DNA from: Triglochin maritima | Taxonomy: Eukaryota > Streptophyta > Magnoliopsida > Alismatales > Juncaginaceae | DNA length: 64,000 nt | Assembly (NCBI GenBank): GCA_963682175.1 | Contig: OY821789.1 | Span: 2,728,001 to 2,792,000 of the forward strand | Reading direction: 5' to 3' | Part shown: in pieces, positions 1 through 13,010 of the stretch | How positions within the stretch are numbered: position 1 is the stretch's first letter | Layout: the number at the start of each line of letters is the position of its first letter | Notes under the pieces: model-generated | What the model was told of the DNA's origin: nothing | What the model saw: only the letters and a program-made list of their open reading frames with translations | The model's database searches: none | Position numbers and translations under genes: made by a program

Positions 1-1290
1 TAGTGAGAAGGACCTTCATCAGGATAAGGGGAGAATCGAATACCCCGCGAGGTGTCTGCTGTAAATCTCTGAGGTCCAGATGCCCCCTCGTGTTTCACAC
101 TGTTGACTTTTTTGCCAGCATAGGCGCTGACTTCCTGCATTTTGCCACTTTTGCAATCTTCAGGGCCATTATGTTCATCCACATTCAAGCAGTTGTCTGC
201 TGAATTCTGCATTCCATATAGATTATGGCTTGCACTGCCGGAAAACTTGTTCTGTGATGGGCTGTGATTGTTACAGGCGTCCCGACAATCACTTGAATCA
301 GTTGCCGAAGCAGGACTTCCACTGAATACACTATCTTTTCCTGGAAAAACACCCTCATTTTCTCCAAAATCTTCTACATGACTTCCTGAGTTAGTCTCTT
401 TGCATGCACTGGAAGAAGCCTCGTTCGTGCAAGAAGGGCTTCGTTGAATCGCAGAAACGTTCACTTTGACATCCTTGGATTTATCCATAGAAGTCTCCAT
501 CATCATAACAGCTTTGGATTTGTTTGCTACAAAACCCCAGAATATAAGGCAAAAGATTTTTACCACGACGAGCAAAATTTAACACAGTCTAACACAAAAC
601 TATAAGCTACAGTATCGCCATAGGCCGAAACACCGTCAAATTTTATTTTTCGTGCACATACTTCTAAGTTGACAGGGCAACAACAAAACAACTTTTTTTT
701 AAAAGATAGCATTAAATTAAAAAAAAATGAAATTACTTCACTAACTGGTCTCAAAAGGAGGTTCCTATTTCCTAGACAAAGAAAATTTTGTTTTAAAAAA
801 AAATGCTCTCCAAACACAGATGATTAAACTTGCACATTATGTCAAACGATATCTAAATTCTAAAGTAGTAAAAACAACATTTTTTCAAAGAAAAACAGAA
901 AAATATTCCATTGCCTTTCATTTTTCAGTTACAAAATAGAGACTAACAAAAACAAATCCACCCAACAAACACAAATACTCAAACAGTTAAACCACCGTAT
1001 CATCTGCAAATCAGCTCACAAACAAAAAACCAAAAACCAAACTTTTCCTCCACATTCAACCTCAAACCACAAACACACTCCACTTCCTAACAATTCCAAA
1101 AAAAAAGAAGAAGAAGAAGAAAAACACAAAAAACTCAAAAGTGAGATTTTTAGGGCTTTGGGAGCTTCCCCTAACCTTGGAGAGCAGCATTGCAACCGCC
1201 ACACCTGAAAACCGTGACTCCGACCAACTCGGGAAGAAGCTTCCTGCACTTGGGGCACCGCACCACTCTCACCTCCTCTCCTTCTCCCAT
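1..1290 (-). CDS. EDR4-like zinc-ribbon protein, 5' part (exon 1 and part of exon 2)
   Basis: Partial minus-strand gene running off the left edge. Exon 1 is 1176-1290 and starts at the ATG at 1288-1290. It encodes MGEGEEVRVVRCPKC followed by a second CxxC-type pair (RCGGC), the paired-cysteine zinc ribbon that opens plant ENHANCED DISEASE RESISTANCE 4-like (DUF3133) proteins. The donor is CAAG|GTTAGG at 1176/1175 and the acceptor GTAG lies at 527-530. Exon 2 is 1-526. Exon 1 ends in phase 1 and exon 2 supplies two bases, giving ...LQ-A-N-K as in family members. Exon 2 is open, serine-rich and low in complexity (including YPDEGPS near base 1), as expected for the poorly conserved middle of these proteins. 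In Arabidopsis EDR4 acts in defence-related membrane trafficking. An in-frame ATG at 1408-1410 would add 40 residues, but the family start fits the downstream one. Confidence 0.8.
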
Positions 1291-1410
1291 TTTCCCGAAT
1301 CCGACCAAAACCCACTCTTTCGTAACTCCCTTTCGGGTCCTTGAAGTAGAGCGGAAAAAGAGAGAGGAGGAGAAAGCAAAAGGGTGTGTTTGGAGGATTT
1401 GCTGTTCCAA

Positions 1411-4400
1411 ACGGGTTATTAAGGTGTGCTTTGTGTGTGTGAAATTCTTAAGAATCTGGATATTATTCGAAACTCGTTTTTTGGTCGAAAGTTTCGTTTC
1501 GTTTCGGGTTGAGATTTTGGATGTTATATTAAAAGAAAATCTCGTTTTGTTTTAATGAAAGATGTGGGATGGAAAATCTACATTTGTTAAGGACAGATAC
1601 GTCAAAATTAATGACATTTTACGTAAAAAACAACAAAATGAGTGTTGAGGAATAAGTCCATTTGTTTTTACTATTTCAAAATCTGCTGAAACTACTCGGA
1701 TAATTTTTCGTTTTTGTTTTACAAAGTGGGGAAAAAAATGGTGTTTACAGGAACGCAAATTCTAGGTAAAATCTGGAATATTTGAATGTTAGAATAAGAA
1801 AAGATTGTATTTTCTGAAAATCCAGGCAGATGCAAATCCAACATGGAAACATACCTTTAAACTGCTGAGGAAGTTTTTTTTCCGTTTCTTTTCTTTTGCT
1901 TTTTTTTTATGGGGGATTGGGGTGTTTTGGCGGGACGTGAGTGGAGGAGGGGCTTTGGATTCTGATTTCTGAATAAGCAGCTTTTGCGAATAAATTACAC
2001 CGGTGGGAATATGATAACGACGTGGCAATGGTAGGGATCATTAGGGTTTTGGCTTTTGCTTAGTGTTGAAATCAATGGTCGTATTGGTGATGATGCGTTT
2101 GTTTTTGAAGAAAAACTCTACCAAACACATGTTTAGTCCTAGATTTTCTAAGCTCCACCTCGATTTGTTGACGTAATGACATGTTCCTTCTCAAATTAGT
2201 ATATTATTTATTGGGGAATTTGCACATCCATCCTTCATTTAGTCATGTTTGCATTAATGACCTCTATGTATCCTACATTTTGAACCATTGCAAATAGTGC
2301 TAATGTTAATCCTGCATTACTAGTACGTTTGGAATCATACTTTATTTTATTTTATTTTTCAAAATTAACCAGAGCTCGTATCTAGTATCCGGACGAACTT
2401 TACTCGTTTTATGATTCTTTAAAATATGATTTAAACTTTATTTGAGCATATGAATCCAATAGAAAATTGTATAGGTTTGCGTTTTAAAACCTAAAACTTC
2501 ATCTTTTCTTGAATCTACCTAAACTTCATCTTTGTGGATTAGGTAGACTAAAGATGAGAAAAATGTAAAGTTTAAAACCCAAATCTTAAACTTTACAGGA
2601 CAATGTCTTTTGAATTTTTGACCGACTTCAGCTCATCCGACGTTGGTTAATAAGCTGCTTTCATTTTGATTTTTGAATTCGGAGGATAAGTTGGATGTTT
2701 TTTCGACTTTTTGTTTTTGGTGGAACACATTTGGAAGATATTGGTTATTAAATTGACAAATTCATAACATCTCCTTTGTCTCTCTCTTACTTTGCTTTGA
2801 AAATTGAGTAGGTAAGGTGAGATGGTGAATATTTACTGCTTGATCCAACACCACAGGATGAATTTGTCCAGGGTAGAAGTTTAAGTTTAGAACACCATCC
2901 AAAAACAAATTTTGTGAAAATTATTTTTGTATTAAATTCTTCAGTACGACAAGATTCAAAATTACTTTGGTATTTCATTTGGAACGGGTACCTAACTATT
3001 TCCTCTTTTGACCATCAACAGTATTAAGAATAGATAAAATAGCGATACTTTGGTTCCAGATCATCAGATGAACTAAAAAAAGGCTGATACTAAAAAACAT
3101 TAAAGAGTGTAAGAGAACAGGATTCGATCAATTCCAACTCGATTTTAAATCTCAAACATGCCAAGGTGCATGATGGAATTTGATCAATGTTCAATAAGAG
3201 TTATTGACTATGTTAAAAAAATCATTAATTAATAATTACTCAAAATAGGAAGATGCTTTGTGTTCGTAGGTAGGGACAAAAACATAAACCAATAAATTAC
3301 AAAGTATTATTGATTTAATAACATCTTACGGTGGCAACTGGTTTGAGGGAGTGGAATACTCCATCAAATCTTGCGATTTTGTGTCACAATATAATTATAC
3401 ATGTTAAGTCACACCGGTGTTAAGTCACAATCTAGAGAATTCTGTGTCAAAAACCCATCTACCACACTTTGCAAGCAAAAGCCTACAAACAAACAAGTTC
3501 ATGGTATTTTCACGACAGGAGACAACTTAGTAACAACAAGAAGCTTCTGCACTGTGGGCAATCTACAAGACTGTGGCCACTTTACATTGCACTGGTCTAA
3601 TTATCATATGAATCCCATCCTACCCTTTTCCCTACTGTGAAATTTCCTTTAACTTTCTTCACCTTTAGCTTTTGACTGCTTTGTTGAAAGGCATAGCATG
3701 GCAGCTATTTTGAGAAAACTTTTCAACTGTTCATGTTGAATACATTATAATTAGAATATGATATGCTTTTGAGCATATGGAAGTTGTTCTTTTGGGATGT
3801 AGTCTGTAATTTCCATGGAATCATTGCTGCTTGGAAAACTAGAGCAAATGATGGAGAATCTTGGTAGGGAGGAATAGAGTCAGCTTTTGTTGGGATCTTG
3901 GTCAGGACTGTTATGGGCTGATTAGGTTATTATGATCTTAATCATCTTATTATATCATCACATCATATTGTTGATCCGGACTGAAATCATGACCACTTCG
4001 ATGATTGAAGCTAAATTAGAAAAACATGATGGTAACCAAAAGTTTTTGCAGTTTGCCAAAAATATCAATTGTCTACTAGCCTATGAGTATCCTATGCTTG
4101 ATTAGTAGTACTTTAGGAAAGAAAACAACTACACTATAAAAGAAGACAGAAGCTTTGCATGTGAAATTGTGAAAGCTTCACAATGTTAAAAGAACAAAAA
4201 AATTGTGTAACGACCCATCTTGTCCGATTCAATTAATGACCCACTAACAATTGATCTATATAATGCTTCCACTGTAACTTGTTACAGTATTACACCTATG
4301 TATATGTCTTGCCTAAGCAAGAAGATGTTGCAATTCGCAAATGTAGTTGTTGGAACGGTTTTTCATCCTTAAGACTCTTTTGTCCATTTATGCTTATGAT

Positions 4401-4714
4401 GTGAACCATAGACATTACAAAAATCAAAGTATATGATGAACCTTTAAAAGATCTGAAATATGAACTCAGACCATTTCTCGTTTTAAATGTGCTGTACTTT
4501 CAAATTAGATGTACACGTCAGAATAGTTGCAGGTTTACAATTTTGACTGCAAAATTGAAAGCAATGCATACAAGCAACATAAGTGGTTTACGTCTGAACA
4601 GAGCTTCGCATAGGAGGAACAGCTTCAAGCTGAGGAGTGCACACTACAATGTCAGTGGTTTGCAGAACTTGGAGCCATTTATACATGTCACTTTGGTTTC
4701 CACCTTGTGTTAAG
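1411..4714. other. Intergenic, AT-rich; no gene recognised
   Basis: No coding region could be supported. The left few hundred bases should hold the 5' UTR and promoter of the EDR4-like gene, but no convincing TATA box was identified. The remainder is unique-looking AT-rich DNA with short chance ORFs only. Confidence 0.5.
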
Positions 4715-5705
4715 CACGATGGATCCAGGATTTTTCGAGTAGCCAAAAATCATACATAATTTTTTTATAGTAACATTTTTCACGGCTAAGACAATCATTC
4801 AGTCGATCATACATAGTTTCATGTCTTGAATTGCTTCATAATTACTTCATCTTCAATAGACTGATAAATATTATTTTCTATGTACGTGACAAGACAATCA
4901 TTCAGTCAATTATCACTCATTTGAGTCCAAAACGTAGTCTTGTCAATCTTCATAGTCGAGAATGCTCTTTCAACAGTTGCTACCGACAATGTTAATGCTA
5001 ACTTGATAAGCAAATAAACTAGATAATACATCACATTGAGTTTGTTTTCGACCATCTTCCTTGCAAGATCTGTAATGTTGTGCAAATCTAAAAAGTATGA
5101 AGACTTCCTCACATGAACAATATAGTTGTCAAGTTGAATTTCAAGCATCAAACGATCATTCACATTAAACTTCACTGGATAAAAGTCAGCAACTTGACAT
5201 AATCTTTGCGAATCAAATGTTGAAAAATAGTTACAGAGATCCAAACACGTCGTAGACTAGTTCAACTCATTTTTATCAATTTAACATTGGGGAAACGATC
5301 ATTAAATTTCTGAAGCTGAGTATCAAATCACTACACGGAAGAAGTACACTAAATGTTTTTGTGCCCACTAAAAAACATCATATACTTAAATATACAATAC
5401 ATATGACGATTTTATAGCATACAACTAGGATATTGTAGTGATAATTGTTACTTACTCTTCATGACATTCTCAAGTTCAAAACCTCATGAGTCTTTATATT
5501 TTTTATTTTATTCCTTTTGTCTAAAAAATTAAAGATCAAGGTCGAGATTCGAACTCACCTAACATGTAGAAACAAGACTAACTACTAGGATAACATTGAA
5601 GTCATATTATTATTGCAAAAATAGGTGTAATATATATTATAGTCCCCCCCCCCCCAGTGGGTGGGTCTGTGCCCACCTGGGCCCATACGTAGATCCACCC
5701 ATGCT
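4715..5705 (-). mobile_element. Decayed hAT-type DNA transposon remnant
   Basis: The left end near 4715 reads CACGATGGATCCAGG. The right end, read on the minus strand from about 5704, reads CATGGGTGGATCTACG. Both resemble the degenerate plant hAT terminus CAGTGGCGGATC. Between them lies a minus-strand fragment of the hAT C-terminal dimerisation domain (4906-5244). A run of about 13 C at 5643-5655 sits near the right end. No clean 8-bp target duplication was found, so the ends are approximate. Confidence 0.6.
4906..5330 (-). pseudogene. hAT transposase C-terminal dimerisation fragment
   Basis: The minus-strand translation from 5244 contains LTLSVATVERAFSTMKI, close to the conserved L-x-L-P-V-x-T-A-x-x-E-R-x-F-S motif of the hAT C-terminal dimerisation domain, as in zinc-finger MYM-type 1-like transposases. 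Upstream on the same strand, to about 5330, the sequence still resembles the preceding family region (LQ-KFNDRFPNVKL) but stops interrupt it. Only the C-terminal part survives, with no catalytic D/D/E core in view, so it is non-functional. Confidence 0.7.
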
Positions 5706-8190
5706 CAAGGATCATGAAGGTTTAGAACGATGAGTTTAGCACACCAAAATTAACAAATAAATCAATACTAACTTAATGTGCGTAGGCATGACAATTTTAA
5801 AATTTGATGTTTATTTGCATTGATGAGAAATGACTATCAAAGCGTTTCGATGAGAACGTAAATGGAATGGATTTGTGCATGCCCAACTGGTATCTTGGAT
5901 GTTTTGAATAAAAAAACTGAGACTCGTGTCATTTCAAGTCAAATGGATCTTCTAAAGTAAACAACCTTATATATTGTTTGTTATCTCACTTCTTTTTTTA
6001 CAGAGTAGATATTCTCCCCATTCTAAAATATTCACAGAGTATGTCCAAATTTCCACATCCAACAACCACAAAGAATCAGCTTATCAACAACAACAAAAAA
6101 GCCAATTCCAAAGGCATGGATGCAACAATTTCACCAACTCTGAATACATGTACCATACTCAACTGCAATCAAACTCACTCTAATTAATATGACTTGACAC
6201 ACTAACATAGTCATCTTAAGTTGCCCATTTCATTACAGATATCCAAGAGTCCAGAGCAGTGGAACACCAATAGAAAAGTGTGAGGTACTATTGAGCCAGG
6301 AATCTTTCAATGAAGTTACTTAAGGAGTCAGTGTTGGTGAACAGACCTCATCTTACAGCAGTTAATTCTTGTAGACAAGATAACATCAGCCTGTCTACAT
6401 GTCAGAAAGACAAAGACAAATTTAGACACTCCTGCAGCAGGTGAAAGCACCATCCAAATTGGTCGATGCAGCCTTAACTTCGCTCTAACTAACCCTTTTT
6501 AGCAACTCAAAACTTTGTTGACCTGAACAAATATTAGGAGCTGCTGAACAGCTGAAGTTGTAATTCAGTGAGATGACTAATGACATGTCTTTATGAGCTT
6601 GTTTCAGGATGTCATCTTAATCACTGTATTCTACCTTAAGTTGGTGGCCTTTATATACAAATAGCTGTAGGGCTGAAATGAACCCGTCAAATATAGGAGT
6701 TTGTCACATCTGCATGTGTATTGGAAAATTTGAGCATAAACTTTCCAATTCAATGTTTGAGCAAAACAGGCCAGGCAAGCCCCAGGCCTCAGGAATCTTA
6801 TTAGAAAAGTCAATCATAAAAAGTTGTCTGAGACTGCAAAAAAACTCATTAGCACTAATAGACAAGCACGTTAGGAACTGAAAAAATGAGAATATAACTT
6901 ATGTTGAGGGTTTGTTTAAAACGTGATTAGGATTGGCTACAACTTTGAAAATCAGGTCATATTTGAGAATATGAGAGCTCAACTGAATTCATTAATATGA
7001 GAGCACGTGGACCTTACAACTCCATAGTATGAATTTTGTGACGTTGATGTGAAACTATTTTATCATCCTCATCTGCACTTATTCCTTATGGTCAGTACTT
7101 GTCATGAAAGGAGCAAAATTTGCAAGTAAAACAATCGGAAATATTTGGGAACTCAGCCAAAAGGCTAGCACATACGTGAGAAATCACATGTGAGAACCAT
7201 ACCAAGAGCTTTGAACTATCCATATATACACAAGGTATTTGAGAAGAACTGTTATAAAAAATGAGCTGATAAGCCCATTAAAAGATGGACTAACATATGG
7301 GCTTATTTTCGAGACCATGATAACACTTGCAAACCAGCATCGTCATTTTCTTAATGAAAAAAAATGGAGACCATGATAACTACTGGGATAACTTTTTATG
7401 ATTTGACTTCCAAAATATACTGCCATCACCATGTTAGTCTTTTATTTTGGAAGTATTTTATTCTGGAAGTATTTTATTTTGGAAGTAATCTGGTCATATA
7501 CTGCCAGGTATTTTGGAAGTAATCTCGCAAGGTCATGAAAGGAGCAAAAATACATATGACCTCATGGAAATCTGAAGGTTGAATTTCGCAATAGATTTTG
7601 CGCAAGGCTTTTGGACAGGCGGGCCATCCTCATTTTCTTCTCATTTCAACCGTTGATTTTTCAACGGTTCATAATTTCTGGCAGTGACAGTTCATTTAAA
7701 CTGAGGAATCAGACCTTCTCCATGCCCTTATTCAGTCTAGGGCATCCAGGCCTTTCAATCTGTCAATTAACTAATCACCAATTTATTTCTACCAGATTAC
7801 TTCCAAAAAATACTACACACTATATGCGATAATCTAATTAGGCCTCATTTATGTGCATTTATAGGAGCACAACAGTATTAAACTTTCAGAAGGTCTAACA
7901 TTTACGGATGTTGGATATCTAATAACAAATTTACATTTATCCTCTTCCAATAAACCTAATGGGACGGGCATAAAATATTAGAGAGATAATTTTTCACCCC
8001 ACAAATATAAAAAATAATTTATACAGGGATTCTACCATATTTTGGCGTGAAAGAACTTCACTTCATTTTTATTTTTTATTTTTTGAAAGCACATTATCAC
8101 TTACTTAGAACAGACAACAAAACGACAAAACACAACAATAAAAACAGAACAACCTATAAACACCACTTGTGTAACTATACATGCAATCAA
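5706..8190. other. Intergenic; no gene recognised
   Basis: AT-rich DNA with only short, unconvincing ORFs. Small local repeats are visible, for example three copies of TTATTTTGGAAGTA-like sequence near 7440-7500 and a repeated CATGAAAGGAGCAAAA at about 7103 and 7536. The 3' UTR of the JAR1-like gene should lie just below 8190. Confidence 0.5.
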
Positions 8191-11100
8191 TCAAGTTCCA
8201 TAGGTCGTGCTGAAGTACTTCCCCACAACAGCATCACAAAGTATCTCCAAAACCTTCACGTTAGCATCTCCGATGCACCGTGGAGTCTTGAACTGGCTTG
8301 CGGCCGCGCCGAGCGCGACCGAGTGGTCCATGATGCACTGGAACGTGCCTTCCTTCACAATCCTCAGCTCCAACGGGCCAATCCCATTGACCTTGCGAGA
8401 ACTAACGTATCCGGCGTCGAGAAAAGACCGGTCCAAGCAATCACAACACCACGCGAGGACATCGTGTCCTGGGTCACCGTTAAGCTCCCAGAATATGACA
8501 TAGTGACCTGGTTCGGTCGACCGGTCAACATGGCTCGTGAAGTCCACCACTTCCAATTTCTCCGCGGCCAAGAGTTTCCCGGCTTCTTCCACCGAGAGTT
8601 GGAGGTCTTTCTCGGTGTTCTTGTCGATGTTTACGGTGAGAAGAAGGCTTTTTCGGCACACGAATTGGAGCTCCGGCGTGGAGTTGTGGAATCCAGCAAC
8701 TCTAACTACGTCCCCTAGTTTGTACCTGTAGATTCCTGTATACAAATAAATGAAAGACAACTAAAAAACATATTTTTTGAGCTTTAGAATAAATTCCGAC
8801 AGAAAACAAATTAACTAACTAAGCTGTCATCATTAGTCTAAAGTCTAAACAGCGACATAGCATGGGACAAAGTTGTCTGATGAAACCGTGATGTCATCAT
8901 ATGTCAGATATTCCAAGGGAATTGTTAAACAATGCCCGAGTTTGACTAAATTCTTCAGTTGTTACAATTTACCTTCTATTTAATACTAATTTCACGACGT
9001 CTCTTAAATTAAAAAATTTGTTTAAGTTTTCTTCACTTTATTAGTACCAACGTCAAGAAAAATCTGGCGAACCATCAGAGGCAAAACTTGAAGAGAAAAA
9101 AATGGACGGGACGTCTGGGTAAAACGCCCCCATGAGGGAGGTGTCTGGCTAAGACGCACCTTCAATAAAAAATTCTAAAATTCATATGGTGTGCTATCTC
9201 AAATTATTTTAAATTCTGTTGTAAAATTTTGGTGGTAATTGGTGGAAAAAAAACACAAACGTAAATAAAAAGGTAAACGGATCAATATCCGGACTACGAT
9301 AATAATGTGTCGAAACAAAAAAACGTCTGCAAAACGCGTTTCACCCGCTAGCTCGCTTTGAGGGGTACTAACGTCCCCCGCAGGGACTGTCGCCCCCTCC
9401 CATCTCGCATTTCTACTTCGATTTTTCTTTTCATTGTTATTTTTTGTTGTAATAGGAACAGTAAAGAGACTATTAGGAGCGTAAATAAGTAAAAATGAAA
9501 TAATAACAAAATGATAATTGACACGGACGATTTAAGTAATTCGCATACGACGTTTGACAGTAGAGTATTTTAACTCTGAAACATCACAAAATTTAAGACT
9601 TTTTACTTTGATGTCTAAGACATCGTAATCAAGGATATTAAAGTAAGACTTTTCAACTCAACATTTAGCGGACTGACTCTTACAAGAACGTTCTTAATTT
9701 TTGTAACATATAACTATTAACAGTCACAGGGTCAATGTTTTAAAACCACCTGTTACTAGTACTACTCACAAGGTCTCCATTAATTTCACTATTCATTGGT
9801 ATTTTGAAACTCCCAGGACATTAATGAAATTTGCCAAACAATTATTTTTTTTAAAAGTTGAAACATAAGAATGATAAAATTTCTGAAAAATAACCTGCAA
9901 AATTGGTGATAAGAATCTCATAGGCTTCCCCAAGCTGGAGTTCTCCAAGACCAACAGGCTTGGCCTCAGTAAGCTGACCAGTGGCAGCATCCTCCACCAA
10001 CTTCACCTCATGGTCAGGCCCAAGAGGGATGAACTCGTAGTAAGCAATGTGGGGAAGCACAGCAAAGGTCACAGACTCAGGTGGTGCCCTTGGGTTGATG
10101 TTAGCAGCAATCCAGCCTTCAGAAGCACCATAGTAAGCACTCACCAGTGGTAGGTTCCCACTGTAGTGCCTCAGTTTCTTTAGGTATGCTTCCATGGATC
10201 CTGACAATTGAAACATCATTCAGGTTGTGTTGTATGCTTATTGTTTTACATAAATACAAAAGTTTTAGTCGTGAAATATATTTAATCATAATTCGAGAAT
10301 TGAAGTGTGAGCGTCCATTTCAGAACAAATTAATGTTGAAGGAAATGACCAAGATCTTATATGTCACATGCTTCCAGTTCCCAATATGAAATTGGTCTTT
10401 AGTCTTAACTCTTAACACTCTTAAATCACATGTGACCTCAACTTTTGGAAATCAAAAACGGGTCAAATTGTTTAATCTGTTTTTAGACCACTGGGATCGT
10501 AGTCGTAGACCATATTAGAGTCCATATTAGAGTCCAGGTCTCCAAGTTAAACTAATAAATATTAAGTGAAATTATTCAAGATCTTATAACTCATGAGAAT
10601 GACTTTAAAATTTCAAAAATAAGATCGTTCTCAATGAGAAGTTCCGAATCACTCCTTAAATTTTTTTAACTAATGGTCTTCATGAAATTTCACGGTGTTA
10701 ATATCGTGTCGTGTCAAAAATCGTCACACTTACCCGTCAAGATTCCGTAGACGTACTTGACATTGGGAAACAACTCAGGGATGACACCATACCAATTGCT
10801 TAGCCCTCTAATCTTGTGCTCAATAGAGTCTGCAAGCTCGGGATTGGGGCTAAGCAGCTTCGAAACAGCACTTCTTAGAGATGGAACAGTGATTCTGTTG
10901 GAAAGAACACCCTCCCTTATGTCAGAACAGAACTCTTCCCAGACTTGCTCGAACGTGCGGAAGGCATGCACAATGCTGTGAGCAAACTTCGAAAAGACAA
11001 ATTCGACATCGCCGGGGTTGACAAGGGCACAGAGAAGGTGGCAATAGAGGGATTGGTGGAAATCGGAGGCGAAGATTACTTCCTCGGGACAGCAGAGGTT

Positions 11101-12300
11101 TGAGTGGACTTCTTTCATGGTGTCCTTGAACTGTTGGCTGTTGAACACCATTGTTGTTGCTGTTGATGCCACCAGACCACCTTCGGTTTTGCCCTGTTTG
11201 CTGACGTAGATGAGCTGCAAACCTTTTCCTTTCACTAGAGGGAATTCCCTAAAAAACACAAGTTCAGATAATAAATGGATGATGTGCTAGTATGGATGAA
11301 ATATTGTATTGGAAAATGGAAAGATGACATTTGCTTTAGTTTCTTGATATCTCGATTATAATGAGTTCTAAGTGAATAATTGAGAAGTCTTTTGCAACGA
11401 AATTCTATGGATCATTGGAGGTATCCAATCCATCATATCAAGACCGTGTAATTAAATGATGAATGGTTTGATAAATGATGATAAAAGAATTACATTTAGT
11501 TCTTCCGATTATTTGAAAACTTATTCTACGAACTCTAGTCATACACTCGTACCTGAAAAATGGCTTCTTGCATTTGGACTCCATACATTTATTTCAAGAC
11601 CAGGGTTTTATCTACAAAATTAGTTCTAATTAGTGCTCCCATTTAGCTTGAGAGGTTAAATTCTTACCGGTGACGTTGGTTCCGATTATACAAGAATATA
11701 AATGCAACCAGGGTGTAAAGAATCAGAGATAGGTTGGTGCATAACAGAATGGTTCCAAAGATGGCAAAAACAACCAATCGACAAAATTAAACTCGTACAA
11801 AATAAATCAACTGATCATTGATACATACCTACTTCTATAGGCAGAAGAGATCCTATAAATCTCCATTGTGGAATGCAACTGATTTTCATTGAAAGGTAAG
11901 TATTTGGGCTTCCCCTGTGTAGTTCCAGAGCTAAAACCACACAATATACATCAAGATCATTAATTCAAGAATGCCACAAACCAAGATAAACAAACATTAA
12001 GGTCAACCCTTTTATCTACCTCAGTGCAATATTCTTAATGGGCTCTTTGGTAAGAATAGGCGAAGTCTCTCCATCGGCGATCCTCCGAATGTAAGGCTCC
12101 AATTCCTTGTGAGTAACCACCGGAACGCAATCCGTGAAGCTCTCAGGATCAGTCCTCCCATTCAGCCCACAATTCCTTAGGTACTCCGCCTCGGCATTCC
12201 TCACCAGAATACTCCTAAGTGTCTCCCTCTGGACCTCGACCGCGTCCCTGGTTAAGTCCTCGAACCGATCGATCACGGCCTGAAGGCTGAATTGGCCCAT
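8191..12300 (-). CDS. JAR1-like: GH3 acyl-acid amido synthetase, JAR1-like (jasmonoyl-isoleucine synthetase type)
   Basis: Complete five-exon minus-strand gene. Exons: 12020-12300, 11829-11930, 10734-11248, 9895-10200, 8191-8735. All introns are GT-AG and the phases (2,2,1,1) close to 583 codons including TGA, i.e. 582 residues; Arabidopsis JAR1 is about 575. The start is the ATG at 12298-12300 (MGQFSLQAVIDRFEDLTRDA). Family motifs are in order: the ATP/P-loop SSGTTQGKPKYLPF spans the exon 1/2 junction, then FHQSLYCHLLCAL, HAFRTFEQVWEE, YGASEGWIAAN (adenylation core), YRYKLGDVVRVAGFHNSTP and NIDKNTEKDLQL. The protein groups by eye with JAR1 and rice GH3.5 (group I) rather than the auxin-conjugating GH3s. 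JAR1 adenylates jasmonic acid and joins it to isoleucine to form the active hormone, in the cytosol. GH3.10 is a close relative that cannot be excluded. Intron 4 carries a transposon. Confidence 0.93.
8950..9545. mobile_element. Long-TIR repeat family, copy E (in intron 4 of the JAR1-like gene)
   Basis: The right end reads GACACGGACGATTTAAGTAA near 9515-9535, the terminal motif shared with copies at 16.7, 37.6, 39.2 and 48.0 kb. The interior matches the other copies in the TCTGGCGAA and GACGTCTGGGTAAAACGCC segments and the GTGTGCTATCTCAAATTATTTTA stretch (around 9190-9215). About 270 bp (9290-9450), including the GTCCCCCGCAGGGAC-type palindrome, recur inverted in copy D. The left end is approximate. 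Confidence 0.6.
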
Positions 12301-13010
12301 CGTTGCTCACACAAGCAGAAGCAGTGGCCTGTCTGCATGCAACAAAACAAACAAAATCCCAAACAGTTACGGGCAAGTTGGATTTGTGGGACAAAGACAG
12401 GCTGTCAAGTGAAAAACATGGTTGTACTATGCATGTCGGGAACAGTCAATGGATGGTGTGTGTTTGCTTACTTGAAATTCAATTACACTAACAAGTTGCA
12501 AATTTTGATGTCAACTCCGACCGACAACGGTGTTGGAGGTCGCGGTAAAAATATAATAATAAAAAACAGAAAAAAGTGAAATTCGGAAAAGAGCAGGAAT
12601 ACAAGTAGACATACTCCTAAGCGAATCTGTGGACAAGTTAAAGCTAGCCCACTACTGCCGCCCAACTCTACTAGTCCTCTCCTCTACCACAGTAAAACTA
12701 ACTAACCACTAACCAAGAAAATAAAATACAGGAAACTGAGATTCTAAATTCCGAAAGTAACCAACTTAAGTAGAGAGAGAGAGAGAAGGGACGTCGAACC
12801 TAAGGGTGAGAGCACGTGGTCCTCGAAGGTTGGTGGAGGAAGGAGGGGAGAAGAGGAGATAGAGTGGGAGTGGTTTGTTTGTTTGTTTCTCGAACTCCGG
12901 AAGTCCTTTTGGAATCTCCGGAAGTCGAGTTGTTTGTGTTTGGGAGAGAGAGAAATTTGCTTCTGAGAATTTTGGCTTCGAAACGACGGGAGCTTCCGTA
13001 TTTATGCACG
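12301..13010 (-). promoter_or_regulatory. 5' leader and promoter region of the JAR1-like gene
   Basis: Upstream of the ATG the minus strand holds a (CT)n tract at about 12774-12787, a G-box core CACGTG near 12814, and a TATA-like CATAAATA at about 12999-13006. A splice acceptor-like TGCATGCAG lies at about 12334 on the minus strand, so a leader intron is possible but not provable here. G-boxes are common MYC2 targets in jasmonate genes; using one here is inference. Confidence 0.35.

Noticed and set aside
5540..5580. tRNA-like GAGATTCGAACTCACC
   Set aside because: Only a T-arm-like string; no acceptor or anticodon stems could be folded around it.
8514..8523. An exact CGGTCGACCG within exon 5 of the JAR1-like gene
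   Set aside because: Single copy with no partner at about 20 bp, and it encodes part of the conserved VDRSTEPGHY stretch; treated as coincidence.
8047..8718. 223-residue plus-strand ORF opposite the JAR1-like gene
   Set aside because: Antisense shadow of exon 5 and its 3' flank; no domain recognised.
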